Positions 39,044 to 49,347 of a stretch of 64,000 nt of DNA are shown piece by piece (positions within the stretch are counted from its first letter, which is position 1; each line of letters begins with the position of its first letter). The stretch is from Acanthamoeba sp. SK_2022b (Eukaryota; Discosea; Longamoebia; Acanthamoebidae). Under the pieces are notes generated by a model. The model was not told where the DNA came from. It searched no databases and saw nothing but the letters and a program-made list of their open reading frames with translations. Made by a program: the position numbers and the translations under genes. The stretch spans positions 62,001 to 126,000 of the forward strand of contig JANDJZ010001755.1 of NCBI GenBank assembly GCA_027943245.1, read 5' to 3'.

Positions 39044-39132
39044 GGGTGGGTCGTGCAGGATTGATTCGGCCTGTGGCCTCACCCTGCGGGCAACGCTGCG
39101 CGTTGTCGTATCGCTGCGCGATGCTCGAACCT
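39044..39132 (-). repeat. tRNA-Lys-tail repeat, unit C
   Basis: The most diverged unit. On the minus strand: CAGGTTCGAG, hairpin CATCGCGCAGCGATACG, hairpin AACGCGCAGCGTT, GCCCGCAGGGTGAGGCCACAGGCC, then AATCCTGCACGACCCACCC. The final A of CCA is changed. An upstream GTCGTGCGGG could pair with CCTGCACGAC to close a large hairpin. Confidence 0.75.
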
Positions 39133-39332
39133 GAACGCAGGATCTCACCCGCACGACTCGGTGAACTCTGTTAGCAACAGGATAAAGCAGAGTCTGGTGT
39201 GGCGAATAGGCTCTATTGGAACCGACTCGCGGAAAACAAGGATGGGGATGTTCAGGACAACTCGACGGGTACTCGACTCGGACCTTTACTTTGCCACATC
39301 AAACCGATTCTGAAGCTGCCATTCTTAAAGAA

Positions 39333-39422
39333 TGGTGGGTCGTGCAGGATAACTCGGCCTTTGGCCTCGCCCTTGCGGGCCATCACCGGAGTGATGTTGT
39401 CTCGCTTCGCGAGACTCGAACC
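39333..39422 (-). repeat. tRNA-Lys-tail repeat, unit B
   Basis: On the minus strand: GGTTCGAG, hairpin TCTCGCGAAGCGAGA, hairpin CATCACTCCGGTGATG, GCCCGCAAGGGC, GAGGCCAAAGGCC, then TCCTGCACGACCCACCA. The last 17 bases equal the 3' end of E. coli tRNA-Lys. The T-arm appears split between GGTTCGA and TCCTGC by about 65 inserted bases. Confidence 0.8.
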
Positions 39423-39491
39423 TTTACGGTTCTCATCCTTTACGATTCTCTATCGCAGCCATACTGTTGTGGTTACTGCTACTTCAGAAAT

Positions 39492-39556
39492 TGGTGGGTC
39501 GTGCAGGATGACTCGGCCTTTGGCCTCGCCCTGACGGGCCATCACTTCGTGATGTT
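39492..39556 (-). repeat. tRNA-Lys-tail repeat, unit A
   Basis: Shortest unit, first in transcription order. It has hairpin CATCACGAAGTGATG, GCCCGTCAGGGC, GAGGCCAAAGGCC, then TCCTGCACGACCCACCA. It is nearly identical to unit B except in the hairpin loops, and lacks the GGTTCGAG portion. Confidence 0.8.
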
Positions 39557-39640
39557 ATCCTTCCCGATTCCACTTCATTTCTTGCTTCAAATTTCCCTGC
39601 CGCTTTAACATCTTGCAAGATGTCTTGGCAACGGCGGCAT

Positions 39641-39668
39641 ATATTACTAATTTATCTTGGCAGCGCAA
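39641..39668 (-). promoter_or_regulatory. Stable-RNA-type promoter upstream of the repeat unit
   Basis: Minus strand -35 TTGCGC (39663-39668), 16-base spacer, -10 TAATAT (39641-39646), followed by ATGCCGCCG. A GC-rich discriminator after the -10 is typical of tRNA and rRNA promoters under stringent control. Confidence 0.65.
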
Positions 39669-39713
39669 CCTAAATTTTTTACTGATGCGTTCAACTGCTT
39701 GTTCTTCACGCGA

Positions 39714-39756
39714 ATGAGCCCAGAAATCGGTCAAATCGACTAACTTCTGGGCTCAT
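39714..39756. terminator. Strong hairpin just downstream of cpoB
   Basis: Perfect 12-base arms, atgagcccagaa and ttctgggctcat, flank a 19-base loop. The T-tract is on the plus side, but the hairpin begins 11 bases after the cpoB stop, so it may terminate or stabilise the cpoB message. Confidence 0.6.
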
Positions 39757-39767
39757 TTTTCTGACTG

Positions 39768-40562
39768 TTAACCGCCTACGCGGCTTTTCGCCTGTTTGGC
39801 CGCCGCACTAGTTGGGTACTGTTTAATCACCTGCTGGAACACGGCTTTGGCTTTATCGGCCTGCCCTTTCTCCTGCATGATGATACCCACCTTGTACATG
39901 GCGTCCGGCGCCTTCGGTGATTTCGCGTAATTCTTCACCACCACCGCAAAATAGTAGGCCGCGTCGTCTTTTTTACCCTTGTTGTAGAACAACTGGCCCA
40001 GCCAATAGTTGGCGTTGGGCTGGTAGGTAGACTTCGGGTACTGTTTTACGAAGGACTGAAAGGCGGAAATCGCCTGGTCATACTGTTTTTTTTCCAGCGC
40101 CAGAGAAACAGCGGCGTTATAGTCGCTGTTCTCATCACCGCCGCTCGGCGTTGCAGAAGCGGCTGCAGGCGCGCTGCCGCCCGCATCGGAAGATGCGCCT
40201 GCGGCTGCCCCACCGGCAGCACCCGCGGCCGCAGAGGCGCTCTGAGCGCCGCCCTGGCTGAGGCTATCCATCTGTTGATAGATTTGCTTCTGGCGTTCAA
40301 CCACCTGATTCAACTGATACTGACTTTCCTGGATTTGCCCACGGAGAGAATCAATGTCGCGTTGGTTATCAGAGAGTTGTTGCTGGAGTTGGTTTAAAAG
40401 CTGGCCTTGAGCATTGCTGATGCGCTCAAGCGAGGTGACACGGTCTTCGACCGAGCCGGAGCCGACATTACTGATTGGCGCTTGGGCAGTAGCGGCCCAA
40501 GGGGCCGCTACGCCAACCAGTAACGACAGACTCAACAGGTGACGTCTGAAGTTACTGTTCAT
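39768..40562 (-). CDS. cpoB: Cell division coordinator CpoB (YbgF)
   Basis: A 264-residue periplasmic protein. A signal peptide (to about ATAQA) is followed by a coiled coil (residues about 35-95, trimerising), a Gly/Ala/Ser-rich linker, and C-terminal tetratricopeptide repeats (QYPKSTYQPNANYWLGQLFYNKGKKDDAAYYF, QYPTSAAAKQAKSRVGG). CpoB links Tol-Pal with PBP1B during septation. It follows pal by nine bases and is the last gene of tolB-pal-cpoB. Confidence 0.95.
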   Translation of the reverse strand: MNSNFRRHLLSLSLLVGVAAPWAATAQAPISNVGSGSVEDRVTSLERISNAQGQLLNQLQQQLSDNQRDIDSLRGQIQESQYQLNQVVERQKQIYQQMDSLSQGGAQSASAAAGAAGGAAAGASSDAGGSAPAAASATPSGGDENSDYNAAVSLALEKKQYDQAISAFQSFVKQYPKSTYQPNANYWLGQLFYNKGKKDDAAYYFAVVVKNYAKSPKAPDAMYKVGIIMQEKGQADKAKAVFQQVIKQYPTSAAAKQAKSRVGG

Positions 40563-40571
40563 GCGATTCTC

Positions 40572-41081
40572 TTAGTAAACCAGAACGGCACGACGGTTTT
40601 TAGCATAAGCCGCTTCGTCGTGGCCCAGTACTGCTGGTTTTTCTTTACCGTAAGAAACGATAGAGATCTGGTCAGCGGAAACGCCTTTACCCTGCAGGTA
40701 CATTTTAACGGCGTTAGCACGGCGCTCACCCAGAGCAATGTTGTATTCCGGCGTGCCGCGTTCGTCAGCGTGGCCTTCAACGGTCACTTTGTAAGACGGG
40801 TTGTTACGCAGGAATGCAGCGTGCGCGTCCAGCATCTGAGCGAATTCGGAGCTTACGTCATACTTGTCCAGGCCGAAGTAAACGATGTTGTTCTTCTGCA
40901 GTTCTTGCATCTGCAGACGAGCTTGTTCTTCGGAAGACAGGTTGCTGCTGCCGTTTTCCATACCAGTGCCAGCGCCCATACCAGATTGGTCGTTGTTTGC
41001 GCTTTTGTTAGAACTACAAGCTGCTACAGCCAGAACTGGCAGTGCCAGCAGAAGCCCTTTCAGCACTTTGTTCAGTTGCAT
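40572..41081 (-). CDS. pal: Peptidoglycan-associated lipoprotein
   Basis: A 169-residue outer-membrane lipoprotein. The lipobox is VAAC with C22 as lipidation site, followed by a Ser/Asn/Gly linker and an OmpA-type peptidoglycan-binding domain ([36 protein letters not shown]). It tethers the outer membrane to the wall and interacts with TolB. The ATG at 41081 follows AGGATC; an earlier in-frame start is rejected. Confidence 0.97.
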   Translation of the reverse strand: MQLNKVLKGLLLALPVLAVAACSSNKSANNDQSGMGAGTGMENGSSNLSSEEQARLQMQELQKNNIVYFGLDKYDVSSEFAQMLDAHAAFLRNNPSYKVTVEGHADERGTPEYNIALGERRANAVKMYLQGKGVSADQISIVSYGKEKPAVLGHDEAAYAKNRRAVLVY

Positions 41082-41125
41082 TTCTTTGATCCTTTTATAG
41101 TTTGCCATACATATTTACACATGCA

Positions 41126-42418
41126 TCACAGATACGGCGACCAGGCAGGGAATTTGACCTGTCCATCAGTTGCCGGAAGACGCGCTTTGAAACGCCCATC
41201 AGTTGACACCAACTGCAACACGGAGCCCATACCTTGCGTGGAGCTATAGATCACCATGGTGCCGTTTGGCGCAATACTAGGCGTTTCATCCAGGAAGGTG
41301 CCGGTCAAAACCTGAACGGCGCCCGATCCAAGATCTTGTTTGGCGATGTGTTGTGCACCACTGTTGGTGCTTACCATCACCAGGAATTTACCGTCGGAGC
41401 TGACTTCAGAATCCTGGTTCTGAGATCCTTCCCACGTCAGACGCTGTGCGGCACCGCCGCTGGCGCTGATTTTATAAATCTGCGGACGCCCGCCCTGGTC
41501 GGAGGTAAACGCCAGCGACTGGCCATCCGGGAACCAGGTCGGTTCGGTGTTGTTGTTGCGGCCATCGGTCAGCTGCGTGATCTGGCCGGAGCCGAGGTTC
41601 ATCACGTACAGGTTCAGGCTGCCGCTCTTGGACAGCGCGAAGGCCAGCTTGCTGCCGTCCGGCGAGAACGCCGGCGCACCGTTGTGGCGCGGGAACGAGG
41701 CGATCTGGCGGATTGCGCCGTTAGCCAGGGTCTGTACCACCAGCGCGGAACGGCCGCTCTCGAAGGTCACGTAAGCCAGTTTGCTGCCGTCCGGCGACCA
41801 GGCCGGCGACATCAGCGGCTCAGGCGAACGGTGCACCGTGAACTGGTTGTAACCGTCGTAATCCGCTACGCGCAGCTCATACGGGAATTTCCCGCCGTTG
41901 GTCTGCACGACGTAGGCGATACGGGTACGGAACGCGCCCTTGATGCCGGTCAGCTTCTCGAACACTTCGTCGCTGGCGGTATGGGCAGAATAACGCAACC
42001 ATTGTTTGGTCACTTTATACTGGTTCTGCGCCAATACGGTGCCCGGCGAACCCGAGGTGTCCACCAGCTGGTAGGAGATCAGGTAGCTGCCGTCGGCGCC
42101 AGGTTGAACCTGGCCGACAACCACGGCGTCGATGCCCAATGCAGTCCAGGCCGCCGGCGTCACTTCAGACGCGGAGGTAGGTTGCTGCGGCATGCGCGCC
42201 ACGTCGATCGGGTTGAATTTGCCGCTGTTGCGCAGATCCGCGCCGACAATCTTGCCGATATCTTCCGGCGGCGTGCCTGGGCCCGCCCACTTAAACGGCA
42301 CCACGCCAATCGGGCGAGCGGAGTCGACCCCTTGGGTGATTTCAATGCGAACTTCCGCGTGCAGCACGGACGCCCACAGAATTAAAAAACCTAGCGCTAC
42401 TCGAAATGCCTGCTTCAT
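41126..42418 (-). CDS. tolB: Tol-Pal system translocation protein TolB
   Basis: A 430-residue periplasmic protein. Its signal peptide ends about [10 protein letters not shown], an alpha/beta domain follows, and then a six-bladed beta-propeller of repeated [13 protein letters not shown] strands ([45 protein letters not shown]). It binds Pal and TolA during outer-membrane invagination. It is 130 bases from tolA and starts the tolB-pal-cpoB part of the cluster. Confidence 0.97.
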   Translation of the reverse strand: MKQAFRVALGFLILWASVLHAEVRIEITQGVDSARPIGVVPFKWAGPGTPPEDIGKIVGADLRNSGKFNPIDVARMPQQPTSASEVTPAAWTALGIDAVVVGQVQPGADGSYLISYQLVDTSGSPGTVLAQNQYKVTKQWLRYSAHTASDEVFEKLTGIKGAFRTRIAYVVQTNGGKFPYELRVADYDGYNQFTVHRSPEPLMSPAWSPDGSKLAYVTFESGRSALVVQTLANGAIRQIASFPRHNGAPAFSPDGSKLAFALSKSGSLNLYVMNLGSGQITQLTDGRNNNTEPTWFPDGQSLAFTSDQGGRPQIYKISASGGAAQRLTWEGSQNQDSEVSSDGKFLVMVSTNSGAQHIAKQDLGSGAVQVLTGTFLDETPSIAPNGTMVIYSSTQGMGSVLQLVSTDGRFKARLPATDGQVKFPAWSPYL

Positions 42419-42550
42419 CTCATCTCCCTTATCCAGGCGGGATGCCTGCGATAAATTAGCAGAATTTTAACAAACCAACTCACGTAAAACTACATAATCC
42501 CTGTTGGTTACCTTAGTACATCCCTGTGATATCACTCACTCAATCAACCG

Positions 42551-43777
42551 TTATTGCGGCTTGAATTCAAGTATAGAATTCTTAAAGTGCTGATAAACGG
42601 CATCGCTCGGCGGCTTCGGTATATGCGCCAACTTGGCGGCAGACACTGCTGCTTGACACAGAGCAGGATCGCCCCCTGCCGCTTGTACGCTTATCAGCAG
42701 GCCGTCCGGCGCCAGCTTGATACGCAGGTCGCAGGTTTTGCCGGCGAACGAACTGGCGTCATAGAATTTGCTCTGAATCGCCCCTTGAATCTGCCCCATA
42801 TAACCGCTGATATCCGCCCCGCTGGCCCCAGCCGCCTTGGCATTGCCCTGCCCGGCCGGTTTACCGTCGCCTTTCGATTTAGCACCGCCGCCTTTCGGCG
42901 CGTTCTTGCCGTCCGCCAGGCCGCCAAACAGATCGCTAACTTCATCCGATTGTTTCGCAGCCTCAGCGGCAGCCTTCTTCTTGGCATCCGCAGCGGCTTT
43001 TTTGGCGGCAGCCGCTTTCTCGGCCGCAGCTTTCTTCTCTGCCTCGGCGGCAGCCTTCTTCTCGGCTTCCGCTGCGGCTTTTTTCTCAGCTTCAGCGGCC
43101 GCTTTCTTCTCCGCGGCCTCTGCGGCTTTTTGCTCTGCGGCAGCCGCCGCGGCTTTCTTCGCCTCTTCCGCCTGTTTCTTGGCGGCGGCAGCGGCGGCCG
43201 CTTCTTTCTTGGCTTCCGCTTCGGCTTTCTTCTGCGCGTCCGCCTGTGCCTTGGCGACCTTTTCCGCTTCGGCCTTCGCCTTGGCGGCGGCGGCTTCGGC
43301 GACCTTCTGTTGCTCTTTGGCCTTGGCTGCGGCGGCTTCCGCCGCTTTTTGCTGCTCGGCGGCCTGTTTCTGCTGCTCCGCTGCCTTCTGCTGTTGCTCA
43401 GCCTGCGCCTTGGCGTCCTGCGCAGCTTTCTCCTGCGCCGCCAAACGCTCTTTCTCCAGCTCCTTCAGGCGCTGCTGTTGCTCCGCCTGCTTCTGCTGAA
43501 GCTCTTCGGCCTGTTGCTCCGCCTTTTTCTGGCGCTGCTTCTCGGCACGCTGCGCATCGTTGCTCTGCTGCTGCTGGCGGTTGTATTGCTCCACCACCGC
43601 GCCAGGATCGACCATCACTGCGCCCACCACGGTGCCATCACCGCCACCGCCGGCGCCCATGTCGACCTTTTCCTGCAGCGATCCCCAAATCAGCAGGGCA
43701 ATCAATATGAAGTGCAGAACGACCGAAACAATAACGGCGCGGTTCAGCTTATCGTTTTGCTCAGTTGCCTTTACCAA
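42551..43777 (-). CDS. tolA: Tol-Pal system protein TolA
   Basis: A 408-residue protein. It has an N-terminal membrane anchor (AVIVSVVLHFILIALLIWG), a long Ala/Lys/Glu-rich helical domain (about residues 70-290, many KKAAAEAEKKAA repeats) and a C-terminal globular domain that contacts TolB, Pal and colicins. It spans the periplasm and is driven by TolQR. The start codon is TTG at 43775-43777 (with GGGAATCTATT upstream), where E. coli uses GTG. Low-complexity repeats may vary in length between strains. Confidence 0.96.
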   Translation of the reverse strand: MVKATEQNDKLNRAVIVSVVLHFILIALLIWGSLQEKVDMGAGGGGDGTVVGAVMVDPGAVVEQYNRQQQQSNDAQRAEKQRQKKAEQQAEELQQKQAEQQQRLKELEKERLAAQEKAAQDAKAQAEQQQKAAEQQKQAAEQQKAAEAAAAKAKEQQKVAEAAAAKAKAEAEKVAKAQADAQKKAEAEAKKEAAAAAAAKKQAEEAKKAAAAAAEQKAAEAAEKKAAAEAEKKAAAEAEKKAAAEAEKKAAAEKAAAAKKAAADAKKKAAAEAAKQSDEVSDLFGGLADGKNAPKGGGAKSKGDGKPAGQGNAKAAGASGADISGYMGQIQGAIQSKFYDASSFAGKTCDLRIKLAPDGLLISVQAAGGDPALCQAAVSAAKLAHIPKPPSDAVYQHFKNSILEFKPQ

Positions 43778-43858
43778 AATAGATTCCCAAAAACTGGTGT
43801 TGCTTATACGGGGTTCCTGGGCCGCAGCGCAGGAACCGGGTTGCCGTTCGCCTTACGG

Positions 43859-44287
43859 TCAGATCGGCTGGGTCATCAGCCCCACGGAAGCCACGCCCGC
43901 CTGATGGAGAATATTCAATGCTTTGATAATCTCATCGTAAGGGACTTCCTTCGCACCGCCGATCAAAAAGACCGTTTTCGGGTTAGCCGCCAAACGCGAC
44001 TTGGCTTCGGCCGCGACTTGCTCAGGCGGCAGCAGCTCCATACGGTTGTGATCCACCACCAGGGTGTATTGACCTACGCCGGAAACCTCGAGGATCACCG
44101 GCGGATTGTCATCGCTGGACACCGTTTTGGAATCGGTGGCGTCCGGCAGGTCAACTTCCACGCTCTGCGTGATGATTGGCGCGGTTGCCATAAAGATCAG
44201 CAGCAGCACCAGCAACACGTCGAGCAGCGGAACGATGTTAATTTCGGACTTCAGCTCGCGCCGACTACGTCCACGTACTCTCGCCAT
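43859..44287 (-). CDS. tolR: Tol-Pal system protein TolR
   Basis: A 142-residue ExbD-family protein with one N-terminal transmembrane helix. The proton-channel aspartate is in INIVPLLDVLLVLLLIFM. The periplasmic domain ends GVASVGLMTQPI, as in E. coli. It forms the energised motor with TolQ and pulls TolA. It follows tolQ by 12 bases. Confidence 0.97.
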   Translation of the reverse strand: MARVRGRSRRELKSEINIVPLLDVLLVLLLIFMATAPIITQSVEVDLPDATDSKTVSSDDNPPVILEVSGVGQYTLVVDHNRMELLPPEQVAAEAKSRLAANPKTVFLIGGAKEVPYDEIIKALNILHQAGVASVGLMTQPI

Positions 44288-44299
44288 GCTACCTCCTAC

Positions 44300-45384
<1,085 letters not shown>

Positions 45385-45472
45385 TCTACTTCCCAGCAAT
45401 GCAATTTAACGCTGCTACTATACGCAAGACGGATCGGGTTGGGAATGGGTTACAAGATGGGAATGAAAATAA

Positions 45473-45495
45473 TTATGGGCCGTGAGGGCCCATAA
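45473..45495 (-). terminator. Terminator of the cyd operon
   Basis: ttatgggcc (45473-45481) and ggcccataa (45487-45495) pair around GTGAG. On the minus strand the stem is followed by TTATTTTC. It lies just after ybgE. Confidence 0.7.
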
Positions 45496-45514
45496 CGTGG
45501 GGACATCAGGGAGA

Positions 45515-45811
45515 TTATAAAGAAACGTAAAGTAATCCTGCGCACAGGATCACAATGGCGGGAAGCGGCGCGAAAAAGGCGCGCCAGATGCTGCGCTGCG
45601 GGCGGAATCCGAAGCCGTGGATCACCCCGGCGCACACCGCCCAAATCAGCAACAGCCCTTCCCAAATCTCCAGCGAGCTGGTTTTGGCGGCGAAACGCGT
45701 CGGATCCCAGAACACGCACCCCGCCAAAATCAACGCCAGCACCAGGGAAAGGGCCCGGATCGGGCCCTTGTCGGTGACAGCGTACAGCTTGTCAATCACG
45801 GACGAGCTCAT
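45515..45811 (-). CDS. ybgE: Cyd operon membrane protein YbgE
   Basis: A 98-residue protein with three hydrophobic segments, similar throughout to E. coli YbgE (ILAGCVFWDPTRFAAKTSSLEIWEGLLLIWAVCAGVIHGFGF). The function is unknown; it always accompanies cytochrome bd genes. Its ATG shares one base with the cydX stop (TGATG). Confidence 0.93.
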   Translation of the reverse strand: MSSSVIDKLYAVTDKGPIRALSLVLALILAGCVFWDPTRFAAKTSSLEIWEGLLLIWAVCAGVIHGFGFRPQRSIWRAFFAPLPAIVILCAGLLYVSL

Positions 45812-45924
45812 CACTTACCGTCTTGCTGAGCTTTGGTCGCTTCGCTCTGCTCAAGCGCCAGCGCCGTGATGATGCCGAAGGCGCAGGCAAGAAGCGTTCC
45901 GAGAATCCAGGCAAAATACCACAT
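45811..45924 (-). CDS. cydX: Cytochrome bd-I small subunit CydX
   Basis: A 37-residue single-helix membrane peptide, MWYFAWILGTLLACAFGIIT followed by a polar tail. It matches E. coli CydX, which stabilises the heme b environment of cytochrome bd. It starts 17 bases after cydB and overlaps ybgE by one base. It is too short for most gene finders. Confidence 0.94.
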   Translation of the reverse strand: MWYFAWILGTLLACAFGIITALALEQSEATKAQQDGK

Positions 45925-45941
45925 GGTTTAGCTCCTTATCC

Positions 45942-47081
45942 TTAGTACAGCGAATGCTTGTTGTTTTCGATGTAGTTCTTGTCGAGGCGACCGAACATTT
46001 TGTAGTACGACCAGCTGGTGTACGCCAAAACGATAGGCACGAAGATCGCCGCCACGACGGTCATCACTTTCAGCGTCAACAGGCTCGACGTCGCGTCCCA
46101 CATGGTCAGGCTGACGTTAGGCACGGTGCTGGACGGCATCACGAACGGGAACATGGTGACCCCGGCGGTGAGGATGACGCAGGCGATGGTCAGCGACGAG
46201 GTGACGAACGCCAGTGCGCCTTTCTCCAGACGCGAGAACAGGATGGTGAACAACGGCAGCACCACGCCCAGCGCAGGCAACGCCCACAGCAGCGGATACT
46301 TGTTGAAGTTGATCAACCAGGCACCGGCCTGATGCGCCACTTCTTTACGCATCGGGTTGGATTCCGCCAGGGTGTCCAGCGCCGACGTCACGACGAAGCC
46401 GTCGATGCCTTTCACCAGCCATACGCCCGCCAGCAGGAAGCACACCGCCATGATCAGCGTTGCGATCTGCGCCGCAGCGCGTGAACGCAGGTGGATCTCG
46501 CCGGTGGTGCGCATTTGCAGGTAGGTCGCCCCCTGGGTAACCAGCATGGTCAGGCTGACCACGCCCGCCAACAGACCGAACGGATTCAGCAGTTGGAAGA
46601 AGTTGCCGGTGTAGAACAGGCGCATGTACTCGTCCATGTGGAACGGCACGCCCTGCAGCAGGTTGCCGAACGCCACGCCGAATACCACGGCAGGCACGAA
46701 GGAGCCGATGAAGATGCCCCAGTCCCACATGTTGCGCCAGCGGCTGCTCTCCAGCTTGGAGCGGTAGTCGAAACCGACCGGGCGGAAGAACAAGGCGGCC
46801 AGCACCAGGATCATGGCGACGTAGAAGCCGGAGAAGGCTGCTGCGTAGACCATCGGCCAGGCGGCGAACAGCGCGCCGCCGGCGGTGATCAGCCACACCT
46901 GGTTACCGTCCCAGTGCGGGGCGATGGAGTTGATCATCACCCGGCGCTCGGTATCGGTTTTCCCGATGATGCGCACCAGAATGCCGACGCCCATGTCGAA
47001 ACCGTCGGTGACGGCGAAGCCGATCAGCAGTACGCCAACCAGGACCCACCAAATAAATCGCAGTACTTCATAGTCAAACAT
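45942..47081 (-). CDS. cydB: Cytochrome bd-I ubiquinol oxidase subunit II
   Basis: A 379-residue membrane protein with eight to nine hydrophobic segments, starting MFDYEVLRFIWWVLVGVLLIGFAVTDGFDMGVG as CydB does. It pairs with CydA to hold the hemes and contains the proton path. The gene follows cydA by 14 bases. Expression should rise at low oxygen through ArcA. Confidence 0.97.
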   Translation of the reverse strand: MFDYEVLRFIWWVLVGVLLIGFAVTDGFDMGVGILVRIIGKTDTERRVMINSIAPHWDGNQVWLITAGGALFAAWPMVYAAAFSGFYVAMILVLAALFFRPVGFDYRSKLESSRWRNMWDWGIFIGSFVPAVVFGVAFGNLLQGVPFHMDEYMRLFYTGNFFQLLNPFGLLAGVVSLTMLVTQGATYLQMRTTGEIHLRSRAAAQIATLIMAVCFLLAGVWLVKGIDGFVVTSALDTLAESNPMRKEVAHQAGAWLINFNKYPLLWALPALGVVLPLFTILFSRLEKGALAFVTSSLTIACVILTAGVTMFPFVMPSSTVPNVSLTMWDATSSLLTLKVMTVVAAIFVPIVLAYTSWSYYKMFGRLDKNYIENNKHSLY

Positions 47082-47095
47082 ACGTGGACTCCTGT

Positions 47096-48664
47096 TTAGC
47101 GCGCTTCCTGCACGGCGGCAGTCGGTTGTTCAAAGTGATAGCGGCCGGTTTTCAGGCTGCTTGGACCCAGACGCGCAAACTTGAACATCAGGTACAATTC
47201 AGCCACCAGGAACAGGGTGTACAAGCCGCAGATCAGCCCCATCGAGAACAGAATGTCGCCCGCGGTCAGCGAAGAGTTGGCGACCGCCGTCGGCAGCACC
47301 TCACCAATCGCCCACGGTTGACGGCCGTATTCCGCCACGAACCAGCCGGACTCGATCGCGATCCAAGGCAGCGGCAAACCGTACAGCGCCGCGCGGTGCA
47401 GCCATTTTTTCTGGCCGATGCGGCCGCGGATCACGTTCCAGAACGACAGGCCGATGATCAGCAGCATGATCACGCCACAGGCCACCATGATGCGGAAAGC
47501 GAAGTACAGCGGCGCCACGCGCGGAATGGAGTCCTTGGTCGCCAGCTGGATCTGCGCTTCCGTCGCGTCGGTGACGTTCGGGGTATAGCGCTTCAGCAGC
47601 ATGCCGTAGCCCAGGTCTTGCTTGGTTTTGTTGAATTCGGCGCGCACCGCAGGATCGGTGTTGCCGCCGCGCAGCTCTTCCAGCAGCTGGTAGGCTTTCA
47701 TCCCGTTGCGGATACGCACTTCATGCTGCGCCATCAGATCTTTCAGGCCGGTGACCTGAGTGTCCGTGGAGCGGGTGGCGATCAGGCCAAGCGCATACGG
47801 GATCTGAATAGAGAAGGAGTTTTCCATCTTGTCCTGATCGGGAATGCCGAACAGGGTGAAGGACGCCGGTGCCGGCTGGGTGTCCCATTCCGCTTCGATA
47901 GCGGCCAGTTTGGTTTTCTGCACGTCGCCCATTTCGTAGCCGGATTCATCACCCAGAACGATAACGGACAGAATGGCAGCCATACCGAAGCTGGCAGCGA
48001 TGGCGAAGGAGCGCTTGGCGAAGGCGATGTCGCGGCCTTTCAGCAGGTAGTAGGAGCTGATGCCCAGAACGAACATCGCGCCACAGGTGTAGCCGGAAGC
48101 CACGGTGTGAACGAATTTCACCTGCGCAACCGGGTTAAGCACCAGTTCGGAGAAGCTGACCATCTCCATGCGCATGGTTTCGAAGTTGAAATCCGAAGCG
48201 ATCGGGTTCTGCATCCAGCCGTTGGCGACCAGGATCCACAGCGCGGACAGGTTGGAGCCGAGGGCCACGAACCAGGTTACCGCCATGTGCTGCACCTTGC
48301 TCAGACGATCCCAACCGAAGAAGAACAGGCCGACCAGCGTCGATTCAAGGAAGAACGCCATCAGACCTTCGATAGCCAGAGGGGCCCCGAAGATATCGCC
48401 GACGTAGTGAGAGAAATACGACCAGTTAGTCCCGAACTGGAACTCCATGGTCAAACCGGTGGCCACACCCAGAGCAAAGTTAATCGCAAATAACTTTCCC
48501 CAGAATTTGGTCATGTCTTTATAGATTTGTTTGCCAGACAGGACATATACCGTTTCCATAATTGCCAGCAAGAACGCCATACCGAGCGTTAATGGGACAA
48601 ATAAGAAATGGTACATCGCCGTTAAAGCAAACTGTAAGCGCGACAGTTCGACAATATCAAACAT
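47096..48664 (-). CDS. cydA: Cytochrome bd-I ubiquinol oxidase subunit I
   Basis: A 522-residue quinol oxidase subunit, the same length as in E. coli. The N-terminal [29 protein letters not shown] includes the heme d/b595 ligand histidine region. The periplasmic Q-loop (about residues 245-390) and the motif [21 protein letters not shown] are intact. The ATG at 48664 matches E. coli MLDIVELS; an upstream in-frame start at 48700 is rejected. First gene of cydABX-ybgE. It reduces O2 to water with high affinity. Confidence 0.97.
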   Translation of the reverse strand: MFDIVELSRLQFALTAMYHFLFVPLTLGMAFLLAIMETVYVLSGKQIYKDMTKFWGKLFAINFALGVATGLTMEFQFGTNWSYFSHYVGDIFGAPLAIEGLMAFFLESTLVGLFFFGWDRLSKVQHMAVTWFVALGSNLSALWILVANGWMQNPIASDFNFETMRMEMVSFSELVLNPVAQVKFVHTVASGYTCGAMFVLGISSYYLLKGRDIAFAKRSFAIAASFGMAAILSVIVLGDESGYEMGDVQKTKLAAIEAEWDTQPAPASFTLFGIPDQDKMENSFSIQIPYALGLIATRSTDTQVTGLKDLMAQHEVRIRNGMKAYQLLEELRGGNTDPAVRAEFNKTKQDLGYGMLLKRYTPNVTDATEAQIQLATKDSIPRVAPLYFAFRIMVACGVIMLLIIGLSFWNVIRGRIGQKKWLHRAALYGLPLPWIAIESGWFVAEYGRQPWAIGEVLPTAVANSSLTAGDILFSMGLICGLYTLFLVAELYLMFKFARLGPSSLKTGRYHFEQPTAAVQEAR

Positions 48665-49347
48665 CTTGACTCCTTGCTCCTCGCAGGAAGACTCCGACAC
48701 GCGGTTATCGGCACGCTTCTTTCAAAGCCGCCAGTAACGCCCCGCAGTGAATGCCCTTAAACACAACAAATTTGATCCAGCTTCTCCGCTTTCAACCGCA
48801 CACTCGGCCAATAGCCCCACGGGCCGCCGACAAGCACGCCACTGAAAACCGACAACGGGTAACAAATGCAACAAGATCAACCATCCATAATCACAACATG
48901 GATGATACTCGCCCAATCCCACACAATAAATAGGTTTTTACGTGACGTGGGTTAGACTTTTGGTTACAGGTCAAATCTTAGCCGAAAGAGGTACTTCGGG
49001 CTAATTTGATCTGAGACAATTTAAGCCTATCCGCATCTTATTTCCATATTCATCAGCACATTTCGCATAATTTTCTTAGGGTCATGTTGCGCAATGGTTT
49101 AATTGTTTTTTAATGATATTTTTGTGTTAAATAAATGTAATTTAAAAGGGCCGCCATTGTATTATTACGCGCTTATTATGCGACATAATTAACCTTTTAT
49201 TTCCAATAAGCCGTGACAGTGATAGCAGTCACAAAACAACAAATCTCTCTCCAATATTAGTCTATTTCTCACGATGGGATCGTAAAGGTTGCGATTTTGT
49301 AGCAAAATGACCACTTATGTTAAAATTGCATTGAGTGACAATAACTT
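48665..49347. promoter_or_regulatory. Long divergent regulatory region between cydA and the 5'-nucleotidase gene
   Basis: A 683-base AT-rich region without a gene. E. coli cydA also has a long upstream control region with several promoters bound by ArcA and FNR. An ArcA-like site lies at 49126-49140. The rest probably holds cyd promoters, and the last 100 bases the nucleotidase promoter. Confidence 0.6.
49126..49140. promoter_or_regulatory. ArcA-box-like site
   Basis: gttaaataaatgtaa resembles the 15-base ArcA consensus (GTTAATTAAATGTTA), with TGTTAA/TGTAA direct repeats. It is about 460 bases upstream of cydA. Confidence 0.5.

Larger units (their letters stand above)
39012..39634 (-). ncRNA. 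Putative rtT-like non-coding RNA unit at the site of the lysT-valT tRNA cluster
   Basis: This region sits between cpoB and nadA, where E. coli has the lysT-valT-lysW tRNA cluster in the same orientation. It has a stable-RNA-type promoter (39641-39668), three repeat units with tRNA-Lys 3' tails, and a strong terminator. No D-arm, anticodon arm or 5' acceptor strand of tRNA-Lys or tRNA-Val is found on either strand. The layout resembles the E. coli tyrT rtT repeats, which also repeat a tRNA 3' end. The transcript would be roughly 620 nt. Whether it is a functional RNA, a relic of deleted tRNA genes, or an assembly artefact is open. Confidence 0.6.

Noticed and set aside
39044..39556. Complete tRNA-Lys or tRNA-Val gene
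   Set aside because: Only the 3' acceptor strand and part of the T-arm are seen. The D-arm, anticodon arm and 5' acceptor strand expected in either tRNA were not found on either strand.
39199..39608. Two overlapping plus-strand frames in the repeat RNA region
   Set aside because: Their translated repeats simply mirror the tRNA-tail repeat units; no protein similarity, and the promoter and terminator point the other way.
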